Of a stretch of DNA of 64,000 nt, positions 12,781 through 25,204 are shown in pieces. The first letter of the stretch is position 1, and each line of letters opens with the position of its first letter. The stretch is from the NCBI GenBank assembly GCA_949361645.1, contig OX442420.1, forward strand, positions 9,930,094-9,994,093, read 5' to 3'. Position numbers and translations under genes: made by a program. The notes beneath the pieces are model-generated. The model worked only from the letters and a program-made list of their open reading frames with translations. It made no database searches and was not told the DNA's origin. Source of the DNA: Spongilla lacustris (Eukaryota > Porifera > Demospongiae > Spongillida > Spongillidae).

Positions 12781-13385
12781 GGGTTAAAAAAACCTACAGG
12801 AGGAGTGTCTCTGATATGTGCTGAGTCATGCCAACCACAGTTTACAAATGTGTGGATGATTATTACATAACTCCCATGTAAACATTGAAGGTGCCAAAAA
12901 AAAGAAAAAATGGCGTACTGATGTTCAATCGCTTGTGGTTCTCAGAGATAACTGATACTCAGACTTTTTATTTTTCAAAAACGTTATAACAGGGTGTGGC
13001 TTTCACTATGTAAAAAAAATATGTCGAGTTTCAATCTGCAAGTGGTCTGAATTCTGTAAACCGTGTGATAAACACATATAATTTTTAACCCTTTAACCTC
13101 TATCATAAAAGCATATGATAATTAAGTTGTACATCAAAAGAGCATCGATTTGATACCAAATATAACCCTGCAAGATCTGTGAGAGCAAAGTAATGGCTCA
13201 GCAAAGGAGCAAAAATGTGGAGAATCATTAATTATTCATGACGATGTATTTCGTAAACCATTAAAGTTTTTTGACTTTTTTTTTCAAAGTTACTTTCATA
13301 TGAGGACTGAAAAATATGAGAAGTTGCAACAAAATCTAAAGCTATGCGTCCAATTTTAAGTGATCTTCATATGTATTGACTCACT
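12781..13385. other. Intergenic, AT-rich
   Basis: Nothing coding is visible. I looked here for a left arm matching 15400-16136 and did not find one. Confidence 0.45.
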
Positions 13386-13660
13386 ACACAATCAGCACCA
13401 TAGCACTACACAATCAGCACCATAGCACTACACAATCAGCACCATAGCACTACGCAATCAGCACCATAGCACTACACAATCAGCACCATAGCACTACACA
13501 ATCAGCACCATAGCAGTACACAATCAGCACCATAGCACTACACAATCAGCACCATAGCACTACACAATCAGCACCATAGCACTACACAATCAGCACCATA
13601 GCACTACACAATCAGCACCATAGCACCACAAAATCAGCACCTTAGCACTAACAATCAGCA
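13386..13660. repeat. Tandem repeat, 22-bp unit
   Basis: About 12 copies of ACTACACAATCAGCACCATAGC with few changes. Confidence 0.92.
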
Positions 13661-14060
13661 CACATACTTCACCCATGGCACTACTTCACTACCATAACAG
13701 GGATGGCACTACTTCACATGCACAACACTATAGCACTACTTCACATGCACAACACTATAGCACTACTTCACATGCACAACACTATAGCACTACTTCATAA
13801 GCACTGCATCATACCACTACACAATGGCACCATAGCACTACACAATCAGCACACATAATTCACCCATGGCACTACTTCAGTACCATAACAGGGATGGCAC
13901 TACTTCACATGCACAACACTATAGCACTACTTCACATGCATCACAAATACAGCACCATAGCATTGCTTAGCACTGCACAATATCACTACTTGATAAATGC
14001 AGCACCATAGCACTACACAATAAGCACCACAGCAAGCATAGCACCATAGCACTACTTCAG
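13661..14060. repeat. Degenerate CACTACTTCACATGCACAACACTATAG-type repeats
   Basis: Related units of about 24 bp, mixed with the 22-bp type. A block TCACCCATGGCACTACTTCA occurs twice (13670 and 13860). Confidence 0.8.
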
Positions 14061-14264
14061 AAGCACGGTGCCACCATCAGGTGTGTAGTAAGGTATATTT
14101 GGGGGGTACAAATAAATATATCTACAGGCTGAGGACCTGACATAAATTTTAGGATGGTGTATAGATTGTACTGAATAAAATGAGGGGGGGAGAGAGGGGG
14201 CAATGCCCCCCTATGACAATAAAATGGGGGTAATGGCCCCCATGGCCCTTGCTTCCTCCCACAA

Positions 14265-15090
14265 GTACTGCACCATAGCACTACATCACAAGGACTGCAC
14301 CATAGCACTACATCACAAGGACTGCACCATAGCACTACATCACAAGGACTGCACCATAGCACTACATCACAAGGACTGCACCATAGCACTACATCACAAG
14401 GACTGCACCATAGCACTACATCACAAGGACTGCACCATAGCACTACATCACAAGGACTGCACCATAGCACTACATCACAAGGACTGCACCATAGCACTAC
14501 ATCACAAGGACTGCACCATAGCACTACATCACAAGGACTGCACCATAGCACTACATCACAAGGACTGCACCATAGCACTACATCACAAGGACTGCACCAT
14601 AGCACTACATCACAAGGACTGCACCATAGCACTACGTCACAAGCACTATGTCACAAGCACTACGTCACAAGCACTACACCATAGCACTACATCACAAGCA
14701 CTGCACCATAGCACTACATCACAAGCACTGCACCATAGCACTACATCACAAGCACTGCACCATAGCACTACATCACAAGCACTGCACCATAGCACTACGT
14801 CACAAGCACTGCACCATAGCACTACGTCACAAGCACTGCACCATAGCACTACGTCACAAGCACTGCACCATAGCACTACGTCACAAGCACTGCACCATAG
14901 CACTACATCACAAGCACTGCACCATAGCACTACATCACAAGCACTGCACCATAGCACTACATCACAAGCACTGCACTATAGCACTACGTCACAAACACTG
15001 CACCATAGTACTATATCACAAGCACTGCACCATAGCACTACATCACAAGCACTGCACCATATCAATATGCAATCAGCACCATAGCACTAC
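14265..15090. repeat. Tandem repeat, 27-bp unit
   Basis: About 14 copies with AAGGACTGCACCATAGCACT followed by ACATCAC, then about 16 copies of a variant with AAGCACTGC and a CATCAC/CGTCAC alternation. As 27 is divisible by three, several frames read as open 9-residue repeats (HKDCTIALH, CDVVLWCSP); I treat those ORFs as artefacts. Degenerate copies continue to about 15340. Confidence 0.93.
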
Positions 15091-15399
15091 TTCACAAGCA
15101 CAGAACGATGGCACTACTTCACTAGTACTGCACCATAGCACTACGTCACACAGAGGCACTCTGCTTCATAAATCCAGCACCATAGCACTACACAATCAGC
15201 ACCATAGCACTACTTCACCCATGGCACTACTTCAGCACCATAACGGGTACTGCACAATGGCACTACTTCACAAGCACAACACCATAGCACTACTTTACAA
15301 GCACAGTAACAGCACTTCTTATAACTGGCACTGCACCGTAGCACTATATAGTTTGTGTTGCTAACGTTGTGCAAAGAAGGCAGCAAGACTTATAGTACA

Positions 15400-16136
15400 T
15401 GTAGTATACAGTAAGGCTTAGCGATCGTACTTGTCCCCGGAAAGCCTTTACCTAAATGAATCAACCTGATGTCTGCGATGTATTATAATGTGGTTATGAG
15501 TGCGTACGTACCGAGTTGGCACGAGAGTCCACGTGCATTGCACGATCGCCTCAATTACTTGTTAACTTTACTTCGCTAATCGCTAGTTGTAAAGTCAAAG
15601 CCAGCCGTAACGAGCTTGTTTCCACTTTAATTTCCAGCAAGCAAAAGTGGTACTGGGTCTCTGGGGCGGAGAATAGGCGGAGCCAGATATAAATTGCATA
15701 TTCATGTGCTCGGAAGAACGGGAAGCGCGTTACGATACATTGGTGGCGCGAATCGAGCGGGAAATATGCACTAACTTTGCACTGCCATATTACCGTAACG
15801 GATAACATACAAATCAACGATCGGAACAAATCAATAGGTACAGGACTTCACTATGTATGTTCCGAATTTGACGCGTTTTCAACACTCGCACCTCGAGAAA
15901 TGTGGATTTCTAACCCGCGGGGTTAACGAATGCTGTACCTGCTGCACGGAAAATACGTAGATTACAAGAATCGATTTCCACAGAGAGAAATTGTGTGGGA
16001 ACAAGTGTACGAAATTTGAAAGGAAAAGGTTATACCGTTGCGAAGATATGCTGTGAAGTGTAACGTGCAATTTTTATAGTGATAAAATTATAACCCCACA
16101 AGCCCGATTTTGCTGGACACTGTCCCATATATATAT
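15400..16136. mobile_element. GGGACAGT foldback family, solo arm F1 (terminus at 16136)
   Basis: Read from its outer end at 16136 leftwards: GGGACAGTGTCCAGCAAAAT, then blocks shared with other members (GTAACGGATAACAT, GCGCGAATCGAGCGGGAAA, an ATGAATATGCA-type motif). It matches F4 at 28096-28500 in inverted orientation. Bases 15855-15945 recur as a direct repeat in F2 (16205-16297). Tandem repeats 13386-15340 lie on its inner side and may be its satellite module; the opposite arm is not found. Confidence 0.68.
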
Positions 16137-16152
16137 ATATATGTATATATAT

Positions 16153-18392
16153 GGGACAGTTTCAGCGAAAACTTCCTATGTTTTATAACATTATAAATTT
16201 TCCGTTATAAATGTTCCAAATTTGACGCGTTTTCAATACTCGCACCTCGAGAAATGTGGATTTCTAACCCGCGGGGTTAACGAATGCTGTACCCGCTGCA
16301 CCCTATGGCAGATAGTCATAGCTATCTAAGCAGTGTATGGAGTTGGAGTGAACCTTATGGCACACAGCTACAAAGCAGCCCACAATAAAAAGCTATGGGG
16401 TTAACCCTATGTTGTCGAGTGCCCCATAGCAAACGCCTATGATGTGGATCCCATGGCAGATAGCCATAGATATCAGAGCAGTGTATGGAGTTGGAGTGAA
16501 ACTTCAGGCACACAGCTACGAAGCAGCCCACAGTAAAAAGTTATGGGGTTATCCTTACGTCGAGTGCCTCATTGCAAACACCTATGAAGTGGACCCTATG
16601 GAACCTACGGCACACAGCACCAAACAGGAGAAGCTAGGGGGTTAATCCTTTGTCACCCTTGAAGATTCCAATACCTTAGAGTAAACCCTATATAGAATCC
16701 ACATGCATCAAACAGACTCAGTATTCGTGGACGCTACATGCATATAGTGTAGTGTTCAAGTGCAATTCTATTAGTGTACTTATCGTACAAGTACCAGTAC
16801 ATCTATATCTGGTTGTAAAAATCTTTGTACTGTTATGAATAGATACCACACCATGGGCCCAGACCAACCTGGATAGGGCTATAATGATATTCACAACGGA
16901 AGTGAAGCCATGCTACTACAATGTACTCATGGTTAAATCTTACAAAAACTGTCCCAGCTACATGTAGGTATAGGATACTTCAGGCTGTGAGCCATAGCCA
17001 TACAGTCCACTCCAACTCCATACATGTGCACAGTAGCTGTTAGCTATGGCTGTCTGTAATAGGGTCCACTTCACGGGTGACATATAGGATTAACCACTCG
17101 CTTTTTACTGTAAGGGTCCATAGGTCCACTTCCTTGGGATACTCAAAATAGGGTTAACCCCATAGCTTTTTACTGTGGGCTGCTTCGTAGCTGTGTGCCT
17201 GAAGTTTCACTCCAACTCCATACACTGCTCTGATAGCTATGGCTATCTGCCATATGCATAGGATCCACTTCATAGGTGCATGTTTGTTATGGGGCACTCG
17301 ACAGCATAGGGTTAACCCCATAGATTTTTGCTGTGGGGTGCTTGTAGCTGTGTGCCATAAGGTTCACTCCAACTCCATACACTGCTTAGATAGCTATGAC
17401 TATCTGCCATAGGGTCCAATTCATAGGTGTTTGCTAGGGGGTACTCGACTATAGGGTTAACCGTTAACCCCATAGCGTTTTGCTGTGGGCTGCTTCGTAG
17501 CTGTCTGTCGTAGAGTTCACTCCATACATTGCTCTGATAGCTATGGCTATCTGCCATAGCCACTTCATAGGTGTTTGCTATTGGGTACACCATACACGAC
17601 GTAGGCCTGGTTAACCCCATAGCTTTGTAGCTGTGTGCCGTAGGTGGTGTATGCTGTGAATGATGTTCGCTTTACAGCTATCTTCAATAGGTGTAGGGTC
17701 TATTCCATAGCTGTCTGGGCGTGTGATTGATGTTCAGTGACACACCAAATTAAACCGGGCGCCGCCCTTTCCTCGTGGGATGGTTAGCTTACGAAAGCCA
17801 ACTTCTACAGCTCCCATTCTCCACCGCCCATTCTCGCAGCATTGATCTTGATATCGTCGTCTTCGCACTGGGCCGTTCGAAATCGTCCGTGGATTTCAAC
17901 GACAATAAGCGATGAACAATACGTGCACCGCCTTACAACAAAGTCTGGGGACTCGGAATGTAGTTGAATATTCATGTACTCCGGAGAATGGGAACAGTTT
18001 CGTCGTCGTATAAAGGCGCGATTCGAGCGGGAAACGTGCGCTTACTTTGCAAAGTTATATCTCCGTAAGGGATGACATAAAAATTAACGAACAGTACAAA
18101 TCGATAGGTATAGGACCTCTGTACCTACAAACCGAATTTGAAGTGATTTGATTACTCCTACCTGAAGTTATGGCGGGTCTGAACCCGGTTGGGTATCGAG
18201 CGTTGCAATACTGGCGTGGAGCAAGTGCAAGAGTCCAAAATGTAATTTAGTATAGAGAAATGGTGTAGTATGAACTGTTGAAAAAAGGAAGTCGATAGCC
18301 TTTAGCGTTCGGAAGATATAGCGATTCAAACGTTATAACACTATAGTTTTATAATGTTATAAAACATAGGAAGTTTTCGCTGAAACTGTCCC
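16153..18392. mobile_element. GGGACAGT foldback F2, 2.24 kb
   Basis: The termini GGGACAGTTTCAGCGAAAAC at 16153 and its reverse complement ending at 18392 are near-identical through CTATGTTTTATAAC. The interior contains ~145-bp repeats built on ATGGCAGATAG..CATAGCTATC, GTGTATGGAGTTGGAGTGAA and CTATGGGGTTAACCC. They lie forward at 16300-16680 and inverted at 16990-17640. The right arm (17920-18392) carries the same terminal-domain blocks as F3. No transposase ORF is present. It is flanked on both sides only by (AT)n. Confidence 0.8.
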
Positions 18393-19050
18393 ATATATGG
18401 GACAGTTTCCGACAAAATGAGCCCTCGTATAAATATATAAAATGTTATAAAATACCTTTACGTTTAAATAGCGATAACTTCCCAACGGTTAAAGCTATTG
18501 ACATCCTATTTTCAGCACTTCATACGACATCATTTCTCTATTGTAAAGTACATTTTGGAGTCTTGCACTTGCTCCGTGCCAGTATTGCAATGTTCGATAC
18601 CCCACCGGGTTTGATCCCGCCATAACTTTCTGTAGGAGTAATCAAATCGCTTCAAATTCGGTTTGTAGGTAGAGAGGTCCTATACCTAACGATTTGTTCT
18701 GTTCGTTAATTTTTATGTCATCCGTTACGGAGATAAAGCGGCGCAAAGTTGGTACAAGTTTCCCGCTCGAATCGCGCCGTTGTACGTGCGTGACCCGCTT
18801 CCATGCACCAAATCACATGAATATGCAACTACTTCCTGTGGGCTGACACTTCGATAACTTATAGGCACACCTACTCTGCGCTGGATACGTATTCGATCCC
18901 TATTTCGTTATCTTCTGCGTACATAACTTTTAGGCGACGTCAACTGAAGACAAGATCATAAGAGTTTCAATCGGCGGACGTGAAGTTCGAGCGGTGCGAA
19001 TACGACGATCGTGAGAAAGGTTACTAGATCTATGCTAGTACAGTGACGAC

Positions 19051-22000
19051 GGTGGTTCCATTTACACCCTGCAATTGTGTCTGTTGTGGGATAAAATCCA
19101 TGGTCCCCTTTACACCCTGTACTTGAGTCTGTTGTGGGATAAAATCCATGCATGGTCCATTTACATGTCTGTACTTGTGTATTTTGGGGTCAAATTCATG
19201 GTCCTATTTACACCATGTACTTGTGTCTGTTTAGGGTCACATCTATGGTCCCATTTACACCCTGTACTTGAGTCTGTTTAGGGTCAATTCATTGGTCCCA
19301 TTTACACCCTGTACTTGAGTCTGTTGTGGGGTCAATTCATTGGTCCCATTTACGCCCTGTACTTTTGTCTGTTGTAGGGTCAAATCCACGGTCTGATTTA
19401 CTCCCTGTACTTGTGATCAAATCCATGGTCCGATTTACTCCCTGTACTTGTGATCAAATCCATGGTTCCATTTACACCCTGTATTTGTATCTGTTGTGGG
19501 GTCAAACTCATGGTTTCATTTACACCTTTTTCTTGTGTCTGTTGTGGGGTCAAAACCATGCATATGGTTCCATTTACACCCTGTACCTGTGATTAAATCC
19601 ATGGTCCCATTTACACCCGTACTTGTGTTTGGTGTGGGGTCAAATCCATGGTCCCATTTACACCCTGTACTTGTGTCTGTTGTGGGGTCAAATCCATAGT
19701 TCCATTTACACCTATTACTTGTGTTTGTTGTGGGGTCAAATCCGTGGTTCAATTTATACCTGTACTTGTGATCAAATCCATCCTCCGATTTACACCCTGT
19801 ACTTGTGATCAAATCCATCCTTTGATTTACACCCTGTACTTGTGATTAGATCCTTGGTCCCATTTACTCACTGTACTTGTGTCTGTTGTGAGATCTAATC
19901 CATGGTCCCATTTAAGCCTGTACTTGTGTCTGTTGTGGGGTCAAATTCATGGTCCTATTTACACCTGTACTTTTGTCTGTTGTGGGGCCAAAACCATGGT
20001 CTGATTTACACCCTGTTCTTGGGATCAAATCCATGGTCCCATTTACACCCTGTACTTGTGCCTGTTTTGGGATCAAATGCATGATCCCATTTACACCCTG
20101 TACTTTAGTCGGTTTTAGGGTCACATCTAAGGTCCGATTTACACTCTAACCTTGTGTATGTTTTGAGGTCAAATCATTGGTCCCATTTAACCCTGTACTT
20201 GTGTCTGTTGTGGGGTACAATCCATTATCCTATTTACACCCTGTACTTGTGTCTATTGTGGGGTCAAATCCATGATCCCATTTGATTTACACCCTGTACT
20301 TGAGTATGTTGTGGGGTCAAATCTCTATGGTCCCATTTAAACCCTGTACTTGAGTCTGTTTAGGGTCAATTCATTGGTCCCATTTACATCCTGTACTTTT
20401 GTCTGTTGTGGAGTTAAATCCATGGTCCGATTTACTCCCTGTACTTGTGATCAAATCCATGGTCCCATTTACACCCTGTACTTGTGATCAAATCCATAGT
20501 CACATTTACATGTGTCTGTTGTGGGGTCGAACTCATGGTCCCATTTACACCTTTTTCTTGTGTCTGTTGTGGGGTCAAATCCATGGTTCCATTTACACCC
20601 TGTACTTGTGTCTGTTGTGGGGTCAAATCCATGGACCCATTTACACCCTGTCTTGTGTCTGTTTAGGGTCAAATCTAAGGTCCCATTTACACCCTGTACT
20701 TTTGTCTGTTGTGGAGTCAAATCCATGGTCCGATTAACTCCCTGTACTGGTGATCAAATCCATGGTCCCATTTACACCCTGTACTTGTGATCAAATCCAT
20801 GGTCCCATTGGCACCCTGTATATGTGATCAAATTCTTGGTCCCATTTACACACTGTAGTTGTGTCTGTTGTGGGGTCAAATCCATGGTCCCATTGACACC
20901 CTGTATATGTGATCAAATTCTTGGTCCCATTTACACACTGTAGTTGTGTCTGTTGTGAGATCTAATTCATGGTCCCATTTACACCCTGTACTTGAGTCGG
21001 TTTAGGGCCAAATCTATGGTCCCATTTACACCCTGTACTTTTGTCTGTTGTGGAGTCAAATCCATGGTCCCATTTACACCCTGTACTTGAGTATGCTGTG
21101 GGGTCAAATCCATGGTTCCATTTACACCCTGTACTTGTGTCTGTTGTGGGGTCAAATCCATGGTCCCATTTACACCCTGTACTTGAGTCTGTTGTAGGGT
21201 CAAACCTATGGTCCCATTTACACCCTGTACTTGAGTCGGTTTAGGGCCAAATCTATGGTCCCATTTACACCCTGTACTTTTGTCTGTTGTGGAGTCAAAT
21301 CCATGGTCCCATTTACACCCTGTACTTGAGCATGCTGTGGGGTCAAATCCATGGTTCCATTTACACCCTGTACTTGTGTCTGTTGTGGGGTCAAATCTAT
21401 GGTCCCATTTACACCCTGTACTTATGTCTGTTGAGTCAAATCCATGGTCCGATTTACTCCCTGTACTTGTGATCAAATCCATCGTCCCATTTACACCCTG
21501 TATTTGTGTCTGTTGTGGGTCAAACTCATGGTTTCATTTACACCTTTTTCTTGTGTTAGTTGTGGGGTCAAAACCATGGTTCCATATACACCCTGTACGT
21601 GTGATCAAATCCATGGTCCCATTTACATCGGTACTTGTGTTTGTTGTGGGGTCAAATCCATGGTCCCATTTACACCCTGTACTTATGTCTGTTTTGGAGT
21701 CAAATCCACGGTCCGATTTACTCCCTGTACTTGTGATCAAATCCATCGTCCCATTTACACCCTGTATTTGTGTCCGTTGTGGGGTCAAACTCTTGGTTTC
21801 ATTTACACCTTTTTCTTGTGTTAGTTGTGGGGTCAAAACCATGGTTCCATTTACACCCTGTATGTGTGATCAAATCCATGGTCCCATTTACACCGGTACT
21901 TGTGTTTGTTGTGGGGTCAAATCCATGGTCCCATTTACACCCTATACTTGTATCTGTTGTGGGGTCAAACTCATGGTCCCATTTACACCTATTACTTGTG

Positions 22001-22735
22001 TTTGTTGTGGGGTCAAATCCGTGGTTCAATTTATACCCTGTGCTTGTGATCAAATCCATCCTCCGATTTACACCCTGTACTTGTGATCAAATTCATCCTT
22101 TGATTTACACCCTGTACATGTGATCGAATTCTTGGTCCCATTTAACCCTGTACTTGTGTCTGTTGTGAGATCTAATCCATGGTCCCATTTAACCCTGTAC
22201 TTGTGTCTGTTGTGGGGTCAAATTCATGGTCCCATTTACACCTGTACTTTTGTCTGTTGCGGGGCCAAAACCATGGTCTGATTTACACCCTGCTCTTGGG
22301 ATCAAATCCATGGTCCCATTTACACCCTGTATTTGTGTCATTTTTGGGGTCAAATCCATGGTCCCATTTACACCCTGTACTTTAGTCTGTTTGATGGTCA
22401 CATCTAAGGTCCGATTTACACTCTAAACTTGTGTCTGTTTTGAGGTCAAATCATTGGTCCCATTTACACCCTGTACTTGTGTCTGTTGTGGGGTAAAGTC
22501 CATTATCCTATTTACACCCCGTACTTGTGTCTATTGTTGGGTCAAATCCATGATCCCATTTGATTTACACCCTGTACTTGAGTATGTTGTGGGGTCAAAT
22601 CCATGATCCCATTTACACCCTGTACTTGAGTATGCTGAGGGGTCAAATCTATGGTCCCATTTACACCCTGTACGTGAGTCTGTTTAGGGTCAATTCATTG
22701 GTCCCATTTACATCCTGTACTTTTGTCTGTTGTAT
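19051..22735 (+). repeat. F3 left-arm satellite, 48-bp unit
   Basis: The consensus runs CCATTTACACCCTGTACTTG then TGTCTGTTGTGGGGTCAAAT then CCATGGTC (48 bp). Shorter units lack the TGTCTGTTGTGGG part (about 37 bp, ...CTTGTGATCAAATCC). Since 48 is divisible by three, long ORFs with 16-residue periods appear in all frames; these are shadows. Higher-order duplications are visible, for example 21000-21240 versus 21240-21430, and 21440-21640 versus 21710-21900. Confidence 0.93.
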
Positions 22736-23562
22736 CCTCCTTTACTGCAATTTGTATCCTTTACTGCAAGTTGTATCCGAGGCCCAGGCCATCCCCTACT
22801 CAATAGCACTCTCAGTCTCCACACAACCAGCCCTCCCGCCCACCCACCAACCCCTAAAACCCCTCTTACATATGGTGTAGTCAGACTGCCAACAGGGGAG
22901 CTGCCAGCTGCCACATTACCAGGATTGAATGGGGTCGTCACAAAAGTAGACCCCAGCATGTGGAGTGGAACCTTGAACTGAAGCCGGCCCCTAACACTGG
23001 AGCCGGCCCCAAACACTGGAACCGGCCCCAAACACTGGAGCCGGCCCCAAACACTGGAGCCGGCCCCAAACACTGGAGCCGGCCCCAAACACTGGAGCCG
23101 GCCCCAAACACTGGAGCCGGCCCCAAACACTGGAGCCGGCCCCAAACACTGGAGCCGGCCCCAAACACTGGAGCCGGCCCCAAACACTGGAGCCGGCCCC
23201 AAACACTGGAGCCGGCTCCAAACACTGGAGCCGGCCCCAAACACTGGAGCCGGCCCCAAACACTGGAGCTGGCCCTAAACACTGGAGCCGGCCCCAAACA
23301 CTGGGGCCAGCCACAATGGCCCCCTATCCTAGCCCCACACAGTACTAACACCAGCTCCTCACTGCAAATGCAAGTGAAGCCACTACCTGTGAAACCATTA
23401 ACCCCCACACTACAAGAGGACTTAGTGTCAGGGGAACCATCAACTACAAGTGGAGCTACCAGCTCGCATTGGACAAATGGGAATACCACCACTGAAGCAG
23501 CCTCCATTTGTACAGTGTGCATACGTGCCTACGTTTTTCTCTTCACACATTTTGTGTTGTAG
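22736..23562 (+). other. F3 left core with proline/threonine-rich ORF
   Basis: An ORF at 22960-23562 starts within a repeat shadow, crosses the 19-bp minisatellite, and ends with unique sequence (QPQWPPILAPHSTNTSSSLQ ... ICTVCIRAYVFLFTHFVL). The same ending is encoded on the opposite strand by the right core (24341-24964), so the two arms are almost identical here. A third, diverged copy is in F5 (63690-64000). I do not recognise a domain. It may be a captured gene fragment rather than a functional CDS. Confidence 0.4.
22982..23310 (+). repeat. 19-bp GC-rich minisatellite in F3 left core
   Basis: About 17 copies of GGAGCCGGCCCCAAACACT. The unit is 19 bp, so each frame cycles through all three phases and gives a 19-residue protein period. 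The mirror copy at 24593-24700 has only about six units. Confidence 0.93.
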
Positions 23563-23870
23563 ATCTGAACTACTTGTAGACATGTACATGTACAGAGTAA
23601 ATTTTATCTGCTGTGGATGCTGTTAGTGGTGAATATAGTTACCTGCCCTATCGGTACTGATTGCGGTAGGTCTGCACCCGTGGTTGGTTTATATAGACAA
23701 CCAAGGCTTGCAGAGGGCGTTTTGCTCTACTTGGAACTACTGTACGCGAGTAGCAAAACATGTAAGTGCCATTTTGAATGTCACATAAATTGCATGAACA
23801 GTCACAGCTACAATGTGGCACGATGAAGACGTCAGAATTCATTATCACACAAGTGGAGTTAGCAGACCTA

Positions 23871-24039
23871 CAAATTTTTATTGGATCCATCAACTACGTA
23901 CTACCTAGCCCTAGGCTGTTGTATATCTGCTGAAATGTATGAGCTAGTGTTTATAGTGGCCGTGGGGCACAGCTAGGTGAAACTGGGTTACACTGGTAAT
24001 GTCTAGATCTGTTGACATCTCTGACAGTGTAGGGTCTGC
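23871..24039. other. Unique spacer at the centre of F3
   Basis: About 170 bp separates the mirrored arms; the arms meet at GTTAGCAGAC (23860) and GTCTGCTAAC (24032). No ORF or recognisable motif. Confidence 0.7.
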
Positions 24040-25200
24040 TAACTTTACTTGCGTGGTCATGAATTCTGATGTGTCTTCATCGTGCCACATTGTAGCTGTG
24101 ACTGTGCATGCAATTTATGTGACATTCAAAATGGCACTTACATGTTTTGCTACTCGCGTACAGTAGTTCCAAGTAGAGCAAAACGCCCTCTGCAAGCCTT
24201 GGTTGTCTATATAAACCAACCACGGGTGCAGACCTACCGCAATCAGTACCGATAGGGCAGGTAACTATATTCACCACTAACAGCATCCACAGCAGATAAA
24301 ATTTACTCTGTACATGTACATGTCTATAAGTAGTTCAGATCTACAACACAAAATGTGTGAAGAGAAAAACGTAGGCACGTATGCACACTGTACAAATGGA
24401 GGCTGCTTCAGTGGTGGTATTCCCATTTGTCCAATGCGAGCTGGTAGCTCCACTTGTAGTTGATGGTTCCCCTGACACTAAGTCCTCTTGTAGTGTGGGG
24501 GTTAATGGTTTCACAGGTAGTGGCTTCACTTGCATTTGCAGTGAGGAGCTGGTGTTAGTACTGTGTGGGGCTAGGATAGGGGGCCATTGTGGCTGGCCCC
24601 AGTGTTTGGGGCCGGCTCCAGTGTTTGGGGCCGGCTCTAGTGTTTGGGGCCGGCTCCAGTGTTTGGGGCCGGCTCTAGTGTTTGGGGCCGGCTCCAGTTC
24701 AAGGTTCCGCTCCACATGCTGGGGTCTACTTTTGTGACGACCCCATTCAATCCTGGTAATGTGGCAACTGGCAGCTCCCCTGTTGGCAGTCTGATTACAC
24801 CATATGTAAGAGGGGTGTTTAGGGGTTGGTGGGTGGGCGGGAGGGCTGGTTGTGTGGAGACTGAGAGTGCTATTGAGTAGGGGATGGCCTGGGCCTCGGA
24901 TACAACTTGCAGTAAAGGATACAAATTGCAGTAAAGGAGGATAGGTAGTGGGAGATAGGGCCATGGGGGCAAATGGGGTGGGGTGGGGGGGGGGGGGTGC
25001 TGATTCCTATCGCAGTGTGAGAACTGCATTATTGTGGGGGCCACCAATGACCCTGTAGGATTTTTTTAGCATCTGGTTCCTCCCTTGCTGGCAGTTTGAT
25101 AACTCCATCTGCAATTGCTCCACTGATGCACTGCATGGTGCTAACTGGACATGTAGTGTGGGGCTACTAAGTTAACTTGCATTAATGCATGGTTCTGTCC
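24040..25200 (-). other. F3 right core, inverted copy
   Basis: Mirror of 22736-23870. The ORF at 24341-24964 (minus) matches the left-core ORF except in minisatellite copy number and small indels. It carries about 250 bp (24950-25200) absent from the left core, including a 14-base G run near 24987. Confidence 0.6.
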
Positions 25201-25204
25201 GCTT

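Noticed and set aside
13386..15340. CRISPR-like regular repeats
   Set aside because: Units are contiguous without unique spacers, in a eukaryotic context.
14057..15364. CDVVLWCSP and HKDCTIALH repeat ORFs
   Set aside because: 27-bp tandem repeat read in several frames on both strands.
19075..22123. Many overlapping ORFs with HLHPVLVSVVGSNPWS-like repeats
   Set aside because: The 48-bp satellite keeps every frame open; no unique domain and no start context.
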